DNA of 64,000 bases from Vibrio chagasii (GTDB lineage: Bacteria > Pseudomonadota > Gammaproteobacteria > Enterobacterales > Vibrionaceae), in assembly GCF_002954585.1 (NCBI RefSeq), contig NZ_MSCI01000001.1:1612001-1676000 (forward strand), written 5' to 3'. This document shows, in pieces, positions 53,570-61,969 of this stretch (positions are counted from its first letter, which is position 1; every line of letters begins with the position of its first letter). A program made the translations under genes and the position numbers. Below the pieces are notes generated by a model. It was not told the DNA's origin and did not search any database. It saw nothing but the letters and a program-made list of their open reading frames with translations.

Positions 53570-54235
53570 CTACCATGAGGTGGGATCGCCTTCACGGGTC
53601 AGCGGAAATAAAGGTTCGTTGGGTTTGGCGTAACTTAGTCGTTGTAGTCTTTGGGTGACGTGATAGCTGTCTAGCCCTGATATGGTGACTGTGTCTAAAG
53701 CCTCCAAATCCAAATATCCATCGGGCATAAAGGCATTTTTTGGGGCGTGAAGCGTGACGACTTCGCCAATCAACATTTGGGTGTGATTGCTTTCTATTTG
53801 AATATGCTCTTTCAATTCCAACCCAATTTTCAAAGCGCTTTCTAATACAAACGGCGCTGAGATGTCATCGTCATAATAAGGTGTCAGGCCGACCGACTCG
53901 AACTCAGATACTTCTTTAGGATATCGCGCAGAGGTTTGGTGAGCTTTCTTGAAAAAGTCAGCGCCAATACTGTTGATGGTGAAGTGCTTGGTCTGGAGAA
54001 TGTTGTCCAAGGTGTGGCGGCGTCTTTTACATGGGCGGACAATAAAACCAAATAGTGGAGGGTGAGAGCCTAAATGTACCACCGAGCTTATCACGGCCAA
54101 GTTTGCTGCCCCTTGACTGTCACAGCTACCAATCAAATTCGCACTTTTGAATCCTGACAATGAGTTGACTAGACGAGTGCGCTCTCGCTGCTCCATGGCT
54201 TGAAGATCGTTCTTTGACAGGGTGATGTCCTTCAT
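53570..54235 (-). CDS. Flavin reductase-like FMN-binding protein
   Basis: 221 residues with the flavin-reductase-like split-barrel pattern: KSANLIGSCDSQGAANLAVISSVVHLGSHPPLFGFIVRP in residues about 29-67 binds FMN, and HFTINSIG near 84 and IGEVVTLHAP near 150 follow. An AGAAAGG site precedes the ATG. Members are NAD(P)H:FMN reductases or protein partners of monooxygenases. The partner is not visible here; the exported oxidase operon follows 240 bases upstream on the same strand but is periplasmic. Confidence 0.82.
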   Translation of the reverse strand: MKDITLSKNDLQAMEQRERTRLVNSLSGFKSANLIGSCDSQGAANLAVISSVVHLGSHPPLFGFIVRPCKRRRHTLDNILQTKHFTINSIGADFFKKAHQTSARYPKEVSEFESVGLTPYYDDDISAPFVLESALKIGLELKEHIQIESNHTQMLIGEVVTLHAPKNAFMPDGYLDLEALDTVTISGLDSYHVTQRLQRLSYAKPNEPLFPLTREGDPTSW

Positions 54236-54476
54236 ACCTTTCTCTTCCTACTTGATTTAATGAACTTGCGTTTTTATGAGCCTATATGTACGAATATGGA
54301 CTTTTTATCGATCAGGAAAATTATCCGTTTTGTGATCTACCATTACGTCTGCATGATAGGTGAGTCTTTTGGGGTTACTGGAACTGATTGGAAGGCGTTG
54401 AGTTGTGGAGTAGCACCAAGAAAGTACTACTCCTTTGTTGTTTTGTTAGACACACCTGTTGTGTATTAAAGCCGAT

Positions 54477-55547
54477 TTACAGTGCTGCATTTTGAATATC
54501 ATCTAAGGCATCGCAATAGAAAGGGCCGCTGAACTCTAATAAGGCTTGCGGCATCTCTATGGTTTCGGCCAAAACGTTGTGCTCGTATAAAGAAACATTA
54601 ACCGCAGCCTTCATCGATTTCATGTACTTCTGCTCTCCGCCAAAGATAATTACGGAAGGGAAGGCTAACGGATAAAAGCTTTCCAGTTCTGATTTTACTT
54701 CCATGACCATCTTGTACTTAATTTTGTTCATCTCGAATTTTAAGTATCCCGCGCAGGAATCTACCTCTCTTTTCAGTGAAATATTGCCAATCGCCGGGTA
54801 GAAGATCAGGTCATAATTAGGGGAGATATAGCGGCCAGCCCACAGTTCAATATTAGAATTCCCAACTTTTGCACCTGTAAACATGTAATAGAGTTCATCA
54901 GAAAGTCCCATGGTGTAGATCATTCCCGCGCTAGACTCTTTGTCGTACCACCCTTTATCAAGCTGAGCGTATCCGCTTCCAAACAGAGATTGCTCACCAT
55001 CGTAGAAACTGTACTGAATCGGCGTGCCAACGGTGTAAAGAAACCATTTACCTCCGACTCCCGGCAATTCAGGAATAATACCGAAAGGCGTTTGTCCCGG
55101 ATTTCTGCCACGCCAATAATGAGCATGTTCGCCATCCCAACGCATCGAGAATTGAAAGTCTTCGAAAGTTACATTCAGTGTGTCTTTATTGGCGACGATA
55201 ATCCCCGGTATTTCGTAATGGAACTGTTCCGAGTCGTCAAAACCACGGAGGATTAACTCATCACGAAAGATGTCGTATTTCACTGTCTTGCCGTTGACCG
55301 GTGTAAACGCGAGATGCACGTATGCCTTAGGCGTTGGGTCAACAAAGTCAGGTGCAATGTAGGTTTGTAGGCTGACTTTAAAGTAGCCGACCTCTGGGAC
55401 GGCGATATTGTAGAACCATTGTTCAGCCCAAGTTTGTTGAGATGATGGAGTATGAGGGCGTATATCCTCGAGTGTGGTAGCAAACCCTTGTGCTACGAAC
55501 AGGCAGCAACATGCTAGCCCTAAACGCAGTAGTTGGCAGAGGTTCAT
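54477..55547 (-). CDS. Exported lipocalin-like protein, CrtC/AttH type
   Basis: 356 residues with a signal peptide (1-23, ending QGFA). The mature chain is beta-rich and rich in aromatic residues (AEQWFYNIAVPEVGYFKVSLQ; AHYWRGRNPGQ; GWYDKESSAGMIY). This double-lipocalin pattern recalls the CrtC/AttH family, which hydrates carotenoid-type lipids, but similarity is weak by eye. It is the last of three exported gene products on the minus strand, after the FAD oxidase gene by 80 bases. The context suggests it handles the same hydrophobic substrate. Function is inference. Confidence 0.5.
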   Translation of the reverse strand: MNLCQLLRLGLACCCLFVAQGFATTLEDIRPHTPSSQQTWAEQWFYNIAVPEVGYFKVSLQTYIAPDFVDPTPKAYVHLAFTPVNGKTVKYDIFRDELILRGFDDSEQFHYEIPGIIVANKDTLNVTFEDFQFSMRWDGEHAHYWRGRNPGQTPFGIIPELPGVGGKWFLYTVGTPIQYSFYDGEQSLFGSGYAQLDKGWYDKESSAGMIYTMGLSDELYYMFTGAKVGNSNIELWAGRYISPNYDLIFYPAIGNISLKREVDSCAGYLKFEMNKIKYKMVMEVKSELESFYPLAFPSVIIFGGEQKYMKSMKAAVNVSLYEHNVLAETIEMPQALLEFSGPFYCDALDDIQNAAL

Positions 55548-55627
55548 TGAAGTGATGTCCTTTGTTGGATCCTTTGGAAAAACGAGTATCAGGCATAGAG
55601 CACAGTGCTATATGCCTGACGAGCCAG

Positions 55628-57241
55628 TTATTTTCGACAGATGCGAGCGTCAGTGAAGTGGAGTCCTGACTGACAAGTTGTCCCTGATTGACAGTGGGCA
55701 TCCTCTTGACAGTAACATTCGCCGCGCACGTTACATCCTGGTTTTAGATAATCTTCTAATGGCGTTTCACCACTCACACGCTCCCAGAATGGGTTGGTGA
55801 AGGTATCGAAAGGGTCCAGCTCCGCTTTGGCTTGCAAGAACTCAGGCCACATCGGGAAGCGAGAGGGCATGTCCTCAAAAATAGCGACTGAATTTTTCCC
55901 CCAGTGTGGTCGCGCATCATATTTTCGCAGCGACATTTGCTCGATTTCTAGGTTTACGAAGTAGCTTTTAGGCTCTTTCTTCCCCTCTTTTCGCAGTGTG
56001 TATTCAATACCGACGAAAGCGGTATCTCGTCCAGCGCTCATTCCTAAATAACTGTCGGAAGCTTTACCAAATCGGAAGTAAATACCATTGAGTGGGAAGC
56101 AAGTACGCGGGTGGGCGTCGACGATCTGGCGGACATCATTGATCCAGTTTGGCAGACGCTCAATATCGATAGCGACTTCTTGAAGCGCGATAGGCAGGCG
56201 ATCCCAAATACACTTGTTCGGGTCTTTGCACTCGAAGTACTGCATTTGGTCTGAATAGCCGATAGGCTCATCAACTTTCTTGCCGGTGATGCTATCTCTG
56301 AAGTAGGAGTTTGCTCGGCCATTGTAACGAGCGACGGCAGCAAGACACTGCAAACCAGACCCTGGGAATTCGTGTGCGGCATTAAAAAGTAGCCCGAAGA
56401 AAAACTCCTCCGCATCTGTGACATCGGCTTGTGCATTGTAGGCTTGGCCTTCTGTCTCGATTGGAACTGGGTTGTAAAGTGTGGTGGTGTAACGCCCTAA
56501 GCCGGGGAACCATGCGATGTTCGCTGAGTAGTTGTTGTGTGCAATATCCAGTACCACGTCTTCAAGGTCGGAATCATCTCGATAACCGGTGACTTCTGCT
56601 TTCACTTTAAAGGCATCTTCAAGTTTTAATGTCGCTTCAACCACTACGCCAAGCACACCAAGGTTCACTCTTGCGGCGTCCAGTAACTCGCCCTCAAGTA
56701 CTCTGACCTCGCCTTGCCCGTCAACAATTTTAAGCTGGGTAACGTAGTCAGCGAGCATGTTGCTTGGTCTATCCAATGTAGAGCCGTGTGTGCCACTGCC
56801 CAGCATGCCACCAACGGTAAAGATAGCTAACTCAGTCACCATGTTGATCGCGTAACCTTGCCCGCGCAAGAAGTCATTGAGATCGTTGAACCGCATACCA
56901 GCTTCAACTGTGACGGTCTTACTTGTTGCATCGAAGTGAACAATCTTATTCATATTCTTCAGAGTGATTTGAACTTGGTCGTCACCGGCACAAGCGGCAT
57001 CGATTTGGCTGGCGAACTTGCGATTTCCCGTCATCACTTTTTTACCGCGTATCAGAGCGTCTTGGACGATGTTTTGCACTTCATCAATAGAACGTGGGTC
57101 GTAGATCGCTTCTGGGTGGCAAGTGTATGTTCCTTGGTAGTTCGAAATCTCTCTTTCCGGTTCATTGGAATGAAGAGAGAAAGCTGTCCCCATTACAGCA
57201 GCAAGCAAAGCGTTACCAAGTACCATGGTTTTTATTTTCAT
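55628..57241 (-). CDS. Exported FAD-linked oxidase
   Basis: 537 residues from ATG 57241, which follows AAGGAAG; the in-frame ATG at 57295 lacks one. A signal peptide (1-about 22) is followed by an FAD-binding-4 domain: HPEAIYDPRSIDEVQNIV near 38, VTVEAGMRFNDLNDFL near 110 and GGMLGSGTHGSTLD near 148. The C-terminal region resembles sugar-lactone/cholesterol-type oxidases. The last 35 residues are cysteine-rich (CNVRGECYCQEDAHC, six to eight Cys), an EGF-like knot that is unusual for bacterial members. The histidine for covalent FAD may lie in GTHGS. Substrate unknown. Confidence 0.8.
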   Translation of the reverse strand: MKIKTMVLGNALLAAVMGTAFSLHSNEPEREISNYQGTYTCHPEAIYDPRSIDEVQNIVQDALIRGKKVMTGNRKFASQIDAACAGDDQVQITLKNMNKIVHFDATSKTVTVEAGMRFNDLNDFLRGQGYAINMVTELAIFTVGGMLGSGTHGSTLDRPSNMLADYVTQLKIVDGQGEVRVLEGELLDAARVNLGVLGVVVEATLKLEDAFKVKAEVTGYRDDSDLEDVVLDIAHNNYSANIAWFPGLGRYTTTLYNPVPIETEGQAYNAQADVTDAEEFFFGLLFNAAHEFPGSGLQCLAAVARYNGRANSYFRDSITGKKVDEPIGYSDQMQYFECKDPNKCIWDRLPIALQEVAIDIERLPNWINDVRQIVDAHPRTCFPLNGIYFRFGKASDSYLGMSAGRDTAFVGIEYTLRKEGKKEPKSYFVNLEIEQMSLRKYDARPHWGKNSVAIFEDMPSRFPMWPEFLQAKAELDPFDTFTNPFWERVSGETPLEDYLKPGCNVRGECYCQEDAHCQSGTTCQSGLHFTDARICRK

Positions 57242-57303
57242 TAAGACTTCCTTGTGGTTTAGTCGACGTTGATTTTTAAAGGTGTTTTTCTTCATCGAAT
57301 GGA

Positions 57304-59145
57304 TTAGCCAAATCGAGGCAGAATGTGTTGTTGAATGACATCTTGAATAGCGCTGCGATGACTTGATAAACGTGAACTGAAGAAGTCTCCAACGTTGGCT
57401 TTATAGGCATCAGCAGGTCTCGGGCCTATCTCTGCCACCCAGAGCGCATGATTCGTCGTTGCAAAATTGAGTTGCGGGTGCCCTAAGATCGCTAATGGAC
57501 CTTGTGCTAAGTTTTGTGCGTCAAAGATCCAGATCTCTTTGCCATTTCCAATGCCGTAAGTAGGGTGACTACGAACCACGGCTGTGAATATGTAGCCATC
57601 GTCTTGAGAGGTGCTGTTAGGGCGAGCCATAAACTGAGGCGTTCGCATCACACAATCTGAGGGAAATTGATACGCATCGGCGAGATTCATCGAAAGGCAG
57701 TCCATGTGCACGAGAGCCGAGGGTTGGTCGGCTTGAGGTAATGAATCGTTGGTGAACCTTCTATTTGGGTAGTGCTCATACGCCTCTGCGACACGCTTAA
57801 TGACATGGTCTTTGCGATAGCCAACGGCAGCCCAATAAATATGTTCAAATTGCTCTGGGAACTGGAAGTGTCCACGGTACGCGGGATCATTCATATCCCA
57901 AAAAAGTTGGTTGTCTCTTATCAGCCTGAAGTCTTCATTTATCTGTCGAGCGGATTGTGACTGAACTTGGATCCTTGCGCGTACTAAGCCGCCGACATCA
58001 ATAGGTGCTGCCGGGTAACCTGCCAATTGACTCGGAGTTCTTCCACCAAATAATCGCTTATCGCGTGTGTATTGGGGCTCTGATTTGTCCATCGCTCCTA
58101 GGTATTGGCCATATAGGGTGATTTCGTTTTCATGGTCATCGTAGTTACACATGATGTCTGAGGTATCGAAATCCAGTTCTAGGTAGTCGGCAACCACATA
58201 ATCGCGCCCGGGATTGAGATCTTTCTTGCGAATTATCCAAGTTGGAGTTCGATGTTGCTGAGCATAAACCGACGATATACCGAGCATACGTAGCGGCTCG
58301 ACCTGCGCAGCAGTTTCAAATACGAGGATGTGGTGGCGCGTTACACCCAGCGAGTGAGCGGTTGCGGCGATAAAAGCGGGCTTACCGTTGCGGCCAATAA
58401 TGTTCCAGCCTTGTAAAGGGCTGTGCTTATCCCATTTAAGAAGCCGTATAAATCCATTTTTAGTACCTGTGTTGGAAATGTTTCCACCGTAGTTAATGGT
58501 GAAACATTCATCCGACTCGAGATCAAAATATGGATGACCTGTGGTACGTACTTGTGGAAACAGCCATTTGTCAGGAATAAAAGGGCTCATCCAAGGTGGA
58601 AGACTGCTCTGCCATTCATCATAGTGACCAATCGGTGTGATCAGGTCTAAGCTGAGCGCATCAAATTCGTAGGGAACCCCGCCTTCGTAGCTGAGCGCGA
58701 ATCGGTTGTCACCTAGGTAGTTGGGCGCGGTATTACAATAGTTGACGAATCCCATCGTCGGGCTGTAATAAGCCATACCACCAAGTAGTTTAAAGCTGTC
58801 ATAGCCATAGGAGATATGCTGTTGCATGATGGCTGACGGGGTATCGATCATCTTACGTAAGAAAGAAACTTTGCTTGGCGAAAAGTCGAGACGGGTTAAA
58901 GCGCCGCGGCCGTTCGGACTCAGGTGGTCTGGCTCCAATGGTATTCCCTCAGAAAAAAACACATGGCCATGGATGTCAGCTGGCAATTCTCCTCCAATAA
59001 GGTGCAAATCTCCTGAGGTTACGCTGCGTCCAGCCTGCATAATTGAGACCGGAAATGAGGAAGGGGTGTTGTCTTGGGAAGCCAAAAGTTGGCTTGGCAC
59101 AAATGCAGCCCCGGCTACGTTTTTCAAAAATGTACGTCTTTTCAT
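57304..59145 (-). CDS. Exported carotenoid-cleavage-oxygenase family protein
   Basis: 613 residues with a clear twin-arginine signal (MKRRTFLKNVAGAAFVPSQLLA), so it folds in the cytoplasm before export. The seven-bladed propeller family's four iron histidines can be placed: TGHPYFDLE (near 210), AHSLGVTRHHILVFE (near 265), NYDDHENEI (near 334) and TTNHALWVAE near the C-terminus. The family cleaves double bonds of carotenoids or stilbenes with O2. It is the first gene of the three-gene exported operon, with a 9-base inverted repeat about 100 bases upstream. Which alkene it uses is unknown. Confidence 0.8.
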   Translation of the reverse strand: MKRRTFLKNVAGAAFVPSQLLASQDNTPSSFPVSIMQAGRSVTSGDLHLIGGELPADIHGHVFFSEGIPLEPDHLSPNGRGALTRLDFSPSKVSFLRKMIDTPSAIMQQHISYGYDSFKLLGGMAYYSPTMGFVNYCNTAPNYLGDNRFALSYEGGVPYEFDALSLDLITPIGHYDEWQSSLPPWMSPFIPDKWLFPQVRTTGHPYFDLESDECFTINYGGNISNTGTKNGFIRLLKWDKHSPLQGWNIIGRNGKPAFIAATAHSLGVTRHHILVFETAAQVEPLRMLGISSVYAQQHRTPTWIIRKKDLNPGRDYVVADYLELDFDTSDIMCNYDDHENEITLYGQYLGAMDKSEPQYTRDKRLFGGRTPSQLAGYPAAPIDVGGLVRARIQVQSQSARQINEDFRLIRDNQLFWDMNDPAYRGHFQFPEQFEHIYWAAVGYRKDHVIKRVAEAYEHYPNRRFTNDSLPQADQPSALVHMDCLSMNLADAYQFPSDCVMRTPQFMARPNSTSQDDGYIFTAVVRSHPTYGIGNGKEIWIFDAQNLAQGPLAILGHPQLNFATTNHALWVAEIGPRPADAYKANVGDFFSSRLSSHRSAIQDVIQQHILPRFG

Positions 59146-59530
59146 TGCTCTGATTTATATGTTCATCCACGCATATAAACAAAGTAGGTGAGTTTTATTG
59201 GCTAAAATGAGTAATGTACAAAACTATGAAAGAGTGCAAAGAAGTCGTGTAATTTGACGGGTGAATTACACGGGTTAATATCAATAAGCTATTGATTTAA
59301 ATGTTTTTAATTTCACTTTTCTTGCGTTTGGTTTGGCGAGTTTTAACGGTGTGATTAGCCCTTATTTAGTTTCTAACGCCAATATTTGAAGAGAGGGTGC
59401 TTCTTTATGCGTGGCACCAATACTTTCTTTAGCGGTGTATTTAAAGGCTTGAGATCATTTAATTTGCTATTGCAGCTATTCGCTATTGAGCGATACCATA
59501 TAGGGCTATTTCTTTGGAAAAGATGTGATT
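59146..59530. promoter_or_regulatory. Promoter region of the exported oxidase operon
   Basis: 385 bases divergent between the carotenoid-oxygenase-like gene and a small cytoplasmic gene. Apart from the inverted repeat at 59246-59272, an ATCAATAAGCTATTGAT hairpin lies near 59281. No gene. Confidence 0.5.
59246..59272. promoter_or_regulatory. Inverted repeat, candidate operator
   Basis: CGTGTAATT and AATTACACG with a nine-base spacer, about 100 bases before the oxygenase-family gene. Perfect arms at a promoter-proximal site suggest a regulator site; no candidate regulator is adjacent. Confidence 0.5.
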
Positions 59531-59938
59531 ATGTCAGATGAAAAACTCGCACTAGAGTGGATGCGCCAACAGGCACACAAAGTAGACCCATACGTTATTA
59601 ATCCATCGTTTGATGAGTGCGTTGAGCTGCTTGATCCTGCTTTTAAGAAGGGCAAAAGTGTTGCGCAGCTAAAGTATCTGTTATCAGAAGCGGATCGTAG
59701 GGCTGGCGCGGCGGAACGTAAGCATGCGGCTTTAAAATACGCCAAAGAGAAAAGCCCAAATGCTGGTCAAATCTTGCGACTGCAAAGCAAGCTGCAACAA
59801 GTTCAGTTGGCTCTCAAGCTTGCCACTGGCGACAACAACATGACCATATCCCAGTTCTGTGCGGAGTATGAAGTCTCTAAGCGTGATGGCAATACAGCAT
59901 GGAATGAGAAGCTGGTAGAGCAGAATAAAAGAAGATAA
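59531..59938 (+). CDS. Small cytoplasmic protein of unknown function
   Basis: 135 residues from ATG 59531 (GGAAAAG site; a GTG two codons earlier is possible). Mainly helical and basic at the C-terminus, with a heptad-like stretch AGQILRLQSKLQQVQLALKLA (residues about 77-97, shown here to its end). No signal peptide. No family recognised. A terminator follows. It is divergent from the exported oxidase operon, but there is no evidence of a functional link. Confidence 0.6.
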   Translation: MSDEKLALEWMRQQAHKVDPYVINPSFDECVELLDPAFKKGKSVAQLKYLLSEADRRAGAAERKHAALKYAKEKSPNAGQILRLQSKLQQVQLALKLATGDNNMTISQFCAEYEVSKRDGNTAWNEKLVEQNKRR

Positions 59939-59958
59939 TAAAACAACAAGAGATACTT

Positions 59959-59986
59959 AAATGAGCCTTTTAAACTGGCTCATTTT
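59959..59986 (+). terminator. Terminator of the 135-residue protein gene
   Basis: AAATGAGCC and GGCTCATTT arms with a nine-base loop, followed by T residues. Confidence 0.8.
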
Positions 59987-60248
59987 CGTTGTGCGCTTGA
60001 GAAAACCTGTCAAGGATGAATATTATCGAGCTGACCGACTACGTTTACCTTTAAATTTATCTTGCTTCACAACATACAACTTCCATTTTAAGTGATTAAA
60101 GTGCTAGCTAATCAGATAAGTCACCTATTATTTTTTGGTTGTGCTCTAAATCGTGTTTTTGGTGAACTATTGGATTTATGTTTGTTTGCTTTAGGGCCCT
60201 CGGCTTCCAAGGCAAGTTTAAGAATACCAATTATACACTTTGTTATTT

Positions 60249-60262
60249 GATAATAAATTATC
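60249..60262. promoter_or_regulatory. Palindrome before the DUF2975-HTH operon
   Basis: GATAAT-AA-ATTATC, a perfect palindrome about 80 bases before the DUF2975 start; possibly the site of the HTH protein encoded by the operon. Confidence 0.4.
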
Positions 60263-60341
60263 GTAAAACAATAATACCTTCTTGCTCTGAGTTTGATTTG
60301 CTTTTAGTATTTAACCTGTCAACTTAACAGGAACATTAACT

Positions 60342-60890
60342 ATGCCTAACATCCAAAAACAAAGCCGACGTGTCCGCATGCTATTGCAGTCCTTTCTTGT
60401 ACTTACTCCTATCATGGTGTGCTACTTTTGGTTGACCGTTGAAACCCCCTATGACTTTATAAGTTCGACAGGTATTTTTTATCTCACTTATGACATCGGG
60501 AGTTACACGATGTTGCCGCTTACTATGACAACAAGAATGGTGGCTGCGTTCACAAGCTTAGCGATGTCTAGCATCTTGATATATGCCCTAATGGTGCTGA
60601 TACGTTTATTTCGTAACTATGAACGAGGCGAAATTTTTTCACTAGAAAATGCAATGTCTTACCAGAAGCTCGGGTATAGCTTGTTCTATTGGGTATTCGG
60701 CTCCGTTGTCTATGGTTCATTGATGTCAGTGATTTTGTCGTTCAATAATCCACCCGGAGAGCGTATCTTTGCGATTAGTTTTGAGGGAATGGATTTTTTG
60801 ACCCTGATAGTAGGTATGTTCATTTTAATCATCTCATGGGTGATGAAAGAAGGTTATATTCTGGCTGATGAGCACAGCCAAACGATTTAA
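60342..60890 (+). CDS. DUF2975 membrane protein
   Basis: 182 residues with four predicted membrane helices (about 13-32, 62-85, 108-130, 150-170). The segment YERGEIFSLENAMSYQKLGYSLFYW (near 93-117, key GEIFS-N) is the DUF2975 hallmark. It precedes an HTH gene by 10 bases; this membrane protein/HTH pairing is common in Firmicutes and Proteobacteria, possibly a membrane-linked regulator pair. Its function is unknown. An AACAGGA site precedes the ATG. Confidence 0.78.
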   Translation: MPNIQKQSRRVRMLLQSFLVLTPIMVCYFWLTVETPYDFISSTGIFYLTYDIGSYTMLPLTMTTRMVAAFTSLAMSSILIYALMVLIRLFRNYERGEIFSLENAMSYQKLGYSLFYWVFGSVVYGSLMSVILSFNNPPGERIFAISFEGMDFLTLIVGMFILIISWVMKEGYILADEHSQTI

Positions 60891-60900
60891 AGGACTTGTC

Positions 60901-61134
60901 ATGACTATCCGCATTAATTTAGACATTATGATGGCCAAGCGAAAAATGCGATTAAAGACATTGGCACAAGAGGTTGGGATTACTGAAGCCAACCTGTCGG
61001 TGTTAAAGAATGGCAAGGCCAAAGCGGTAAGGCTATCGACACTAGACAAGTTGTGTGAAGTGTTAGACTGCCAACCGGGTGACATATTGGAATTTGAAGC
61101 GAACATTCATCAAGAGAGCGCAACTGCCGAATAG
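60901..61134 (+). CDS. Small HTH regulator, Cro/CI (YozG) type
   Basis: 77 residues from ATG 60901 (AAAGGAC site), although the frame is open from 60868. The HTH spans about residues 18-62: LKTLAQEVGITEANLSVLKNGKAKAV, then LDKLCEVLDCQPGDILEF. This is the short XRE form that partners DUF2975 proteins. Probably autoregulatory through the upstream palindrome. Confidence 0.88.
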   Translation: MTIRINLDIMMAKRKMRLKTLAQEVGITEANLSVLKNGKAKAVRLSTLDKLCEVLDCQPGDILEFEANIHQESATAE

Positions 61135-61169
61135 CGAGTTCGTAAATCGTCTTCCCTTATGAAAACAAT

Positions 61170-61193
61170 GAGTCTCGAAATTATTCGAGACTC
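61170..61193. terminator. Convergent terminator
   Basis: GAGTCTCGAA and TTCGAGACTC arms with a four-base ATTA loop between the HTH gene and the convergent GST gene. Confidence 0.65.
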
Positions 61194-61205
61194 ATTCGCT
61201 CCAAA

Positions 61206-61853
61206 CTAAACAGGCTCTCCAGCCTCGTCTTCTTCAACGATATCTTTTTCTAAACTCGCCTCTGCCAACCATTTCTTTATCGACGGACTATTCAACACAC
61301 GTTGTTGATACTGTTGGGCTTTATCCGAAAGCTTGATGCCGTAGGTTTCGACTCGCAGTGCTACAGGTGCAAACATCGCATCGGCAATCGACCATTCTCC
61401 AAATAACCAGCCTTCTGGGTATCGCTCCATTTGCTCAGACCAAATGGCATCGATGCGAGCGATATCTTTCTGGGCACCTTCACTCAAAACCAGCTTTCTT
61501 TTGGCTCGGCAGTTCATTGGTAATTCATTTCTGATGTTGAAAAAACCAGAATGCATTTCTGCCGAGATAGCTCGGGCTAACGCGCGCTCTGCAACGGATG
61601 TTGGCCAGGCAGTGCCGTTTAGGTAGGCATCATTAACGTATTCGAGAATGGCGAGTGAATCCCACACTGCAACGTCACCATCAACCAGAGTCGGCACTTT
61701 TGCAGTTGGTGTCACTTTTGCTAACGTGTCATAAAAATATTGGGTGAACAGCTTAAGTTTGATGACGTCTGCGTTGAGGTTGTAATGAGTGAATATTAGC
61801 CATGCGCGCAGTGACCAAGTGGAGTAGTTCTGATTAGCGATATAAAGCTGCAT
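61206..61853 (-). CDS. Glutathione S-transferase family protein
   Basis: 215 residues. The N-terminal thioredoxin-fold segment runs LYIANQNYSTWSLRAWLIFTH; the KVPTLVDGD loop (cis-proline, near 54) and DSLAILEYVND (near 67) form the glutathione site. A helical C-terminal domain contains PEGWLFGEWSIADAMFAPVALR. The substrate is unknown. It is divergent from a LysR regulator across 116 bases, so that gene may control it. Confidence 0.87.
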   Translation of the reverse strand: MQLYIANQNYSTWSLRAWLIFTHYNLNADVIKLKLFTQYFYDTLAKVTPTAKVPTLVDGDVAVWDSLAILEYVNDAYLNGTAWPTSVAERALARAISAEMHSGFFNIRNELPMNCRAKRKLVLSEGAQKDIARIDAIWSEQMERYPEGWLFGEWSIADAMFAPVALRVETYGIKLSDKAQQYQQRVLNSPSIKKWLAEASLEKDIVEEDEAGEPV

Positions 61854-61969
61854 AAATGCTTCCTTGCGTTTGGTGGGTATGCATTTGAGCTTAAGGGATT
61901 GTATTACGGCGCACTAACGGATAATTTTGATGCAATACATTAATAAAAACGATGGGTGGTGATTTCAAT

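Larger units (their letters stand above)
59939..60341. promoter_or_regulatory. Intergenic, 403 bases, with terminator and palindrome
   Basis: Begins with the terminator at 59959-59986; the remaining AT-rich DNA leads to the DUF2975 gene and includes the palindrome at 60249-60262. Confidence 0.45.

Noticed and set aside
54260..54469. Plus-strand frame of 69 codons
   Set aside because: No ribosome site, no recognisable pattern, and it lies in the promoter region of the flavin reductase-like gene.
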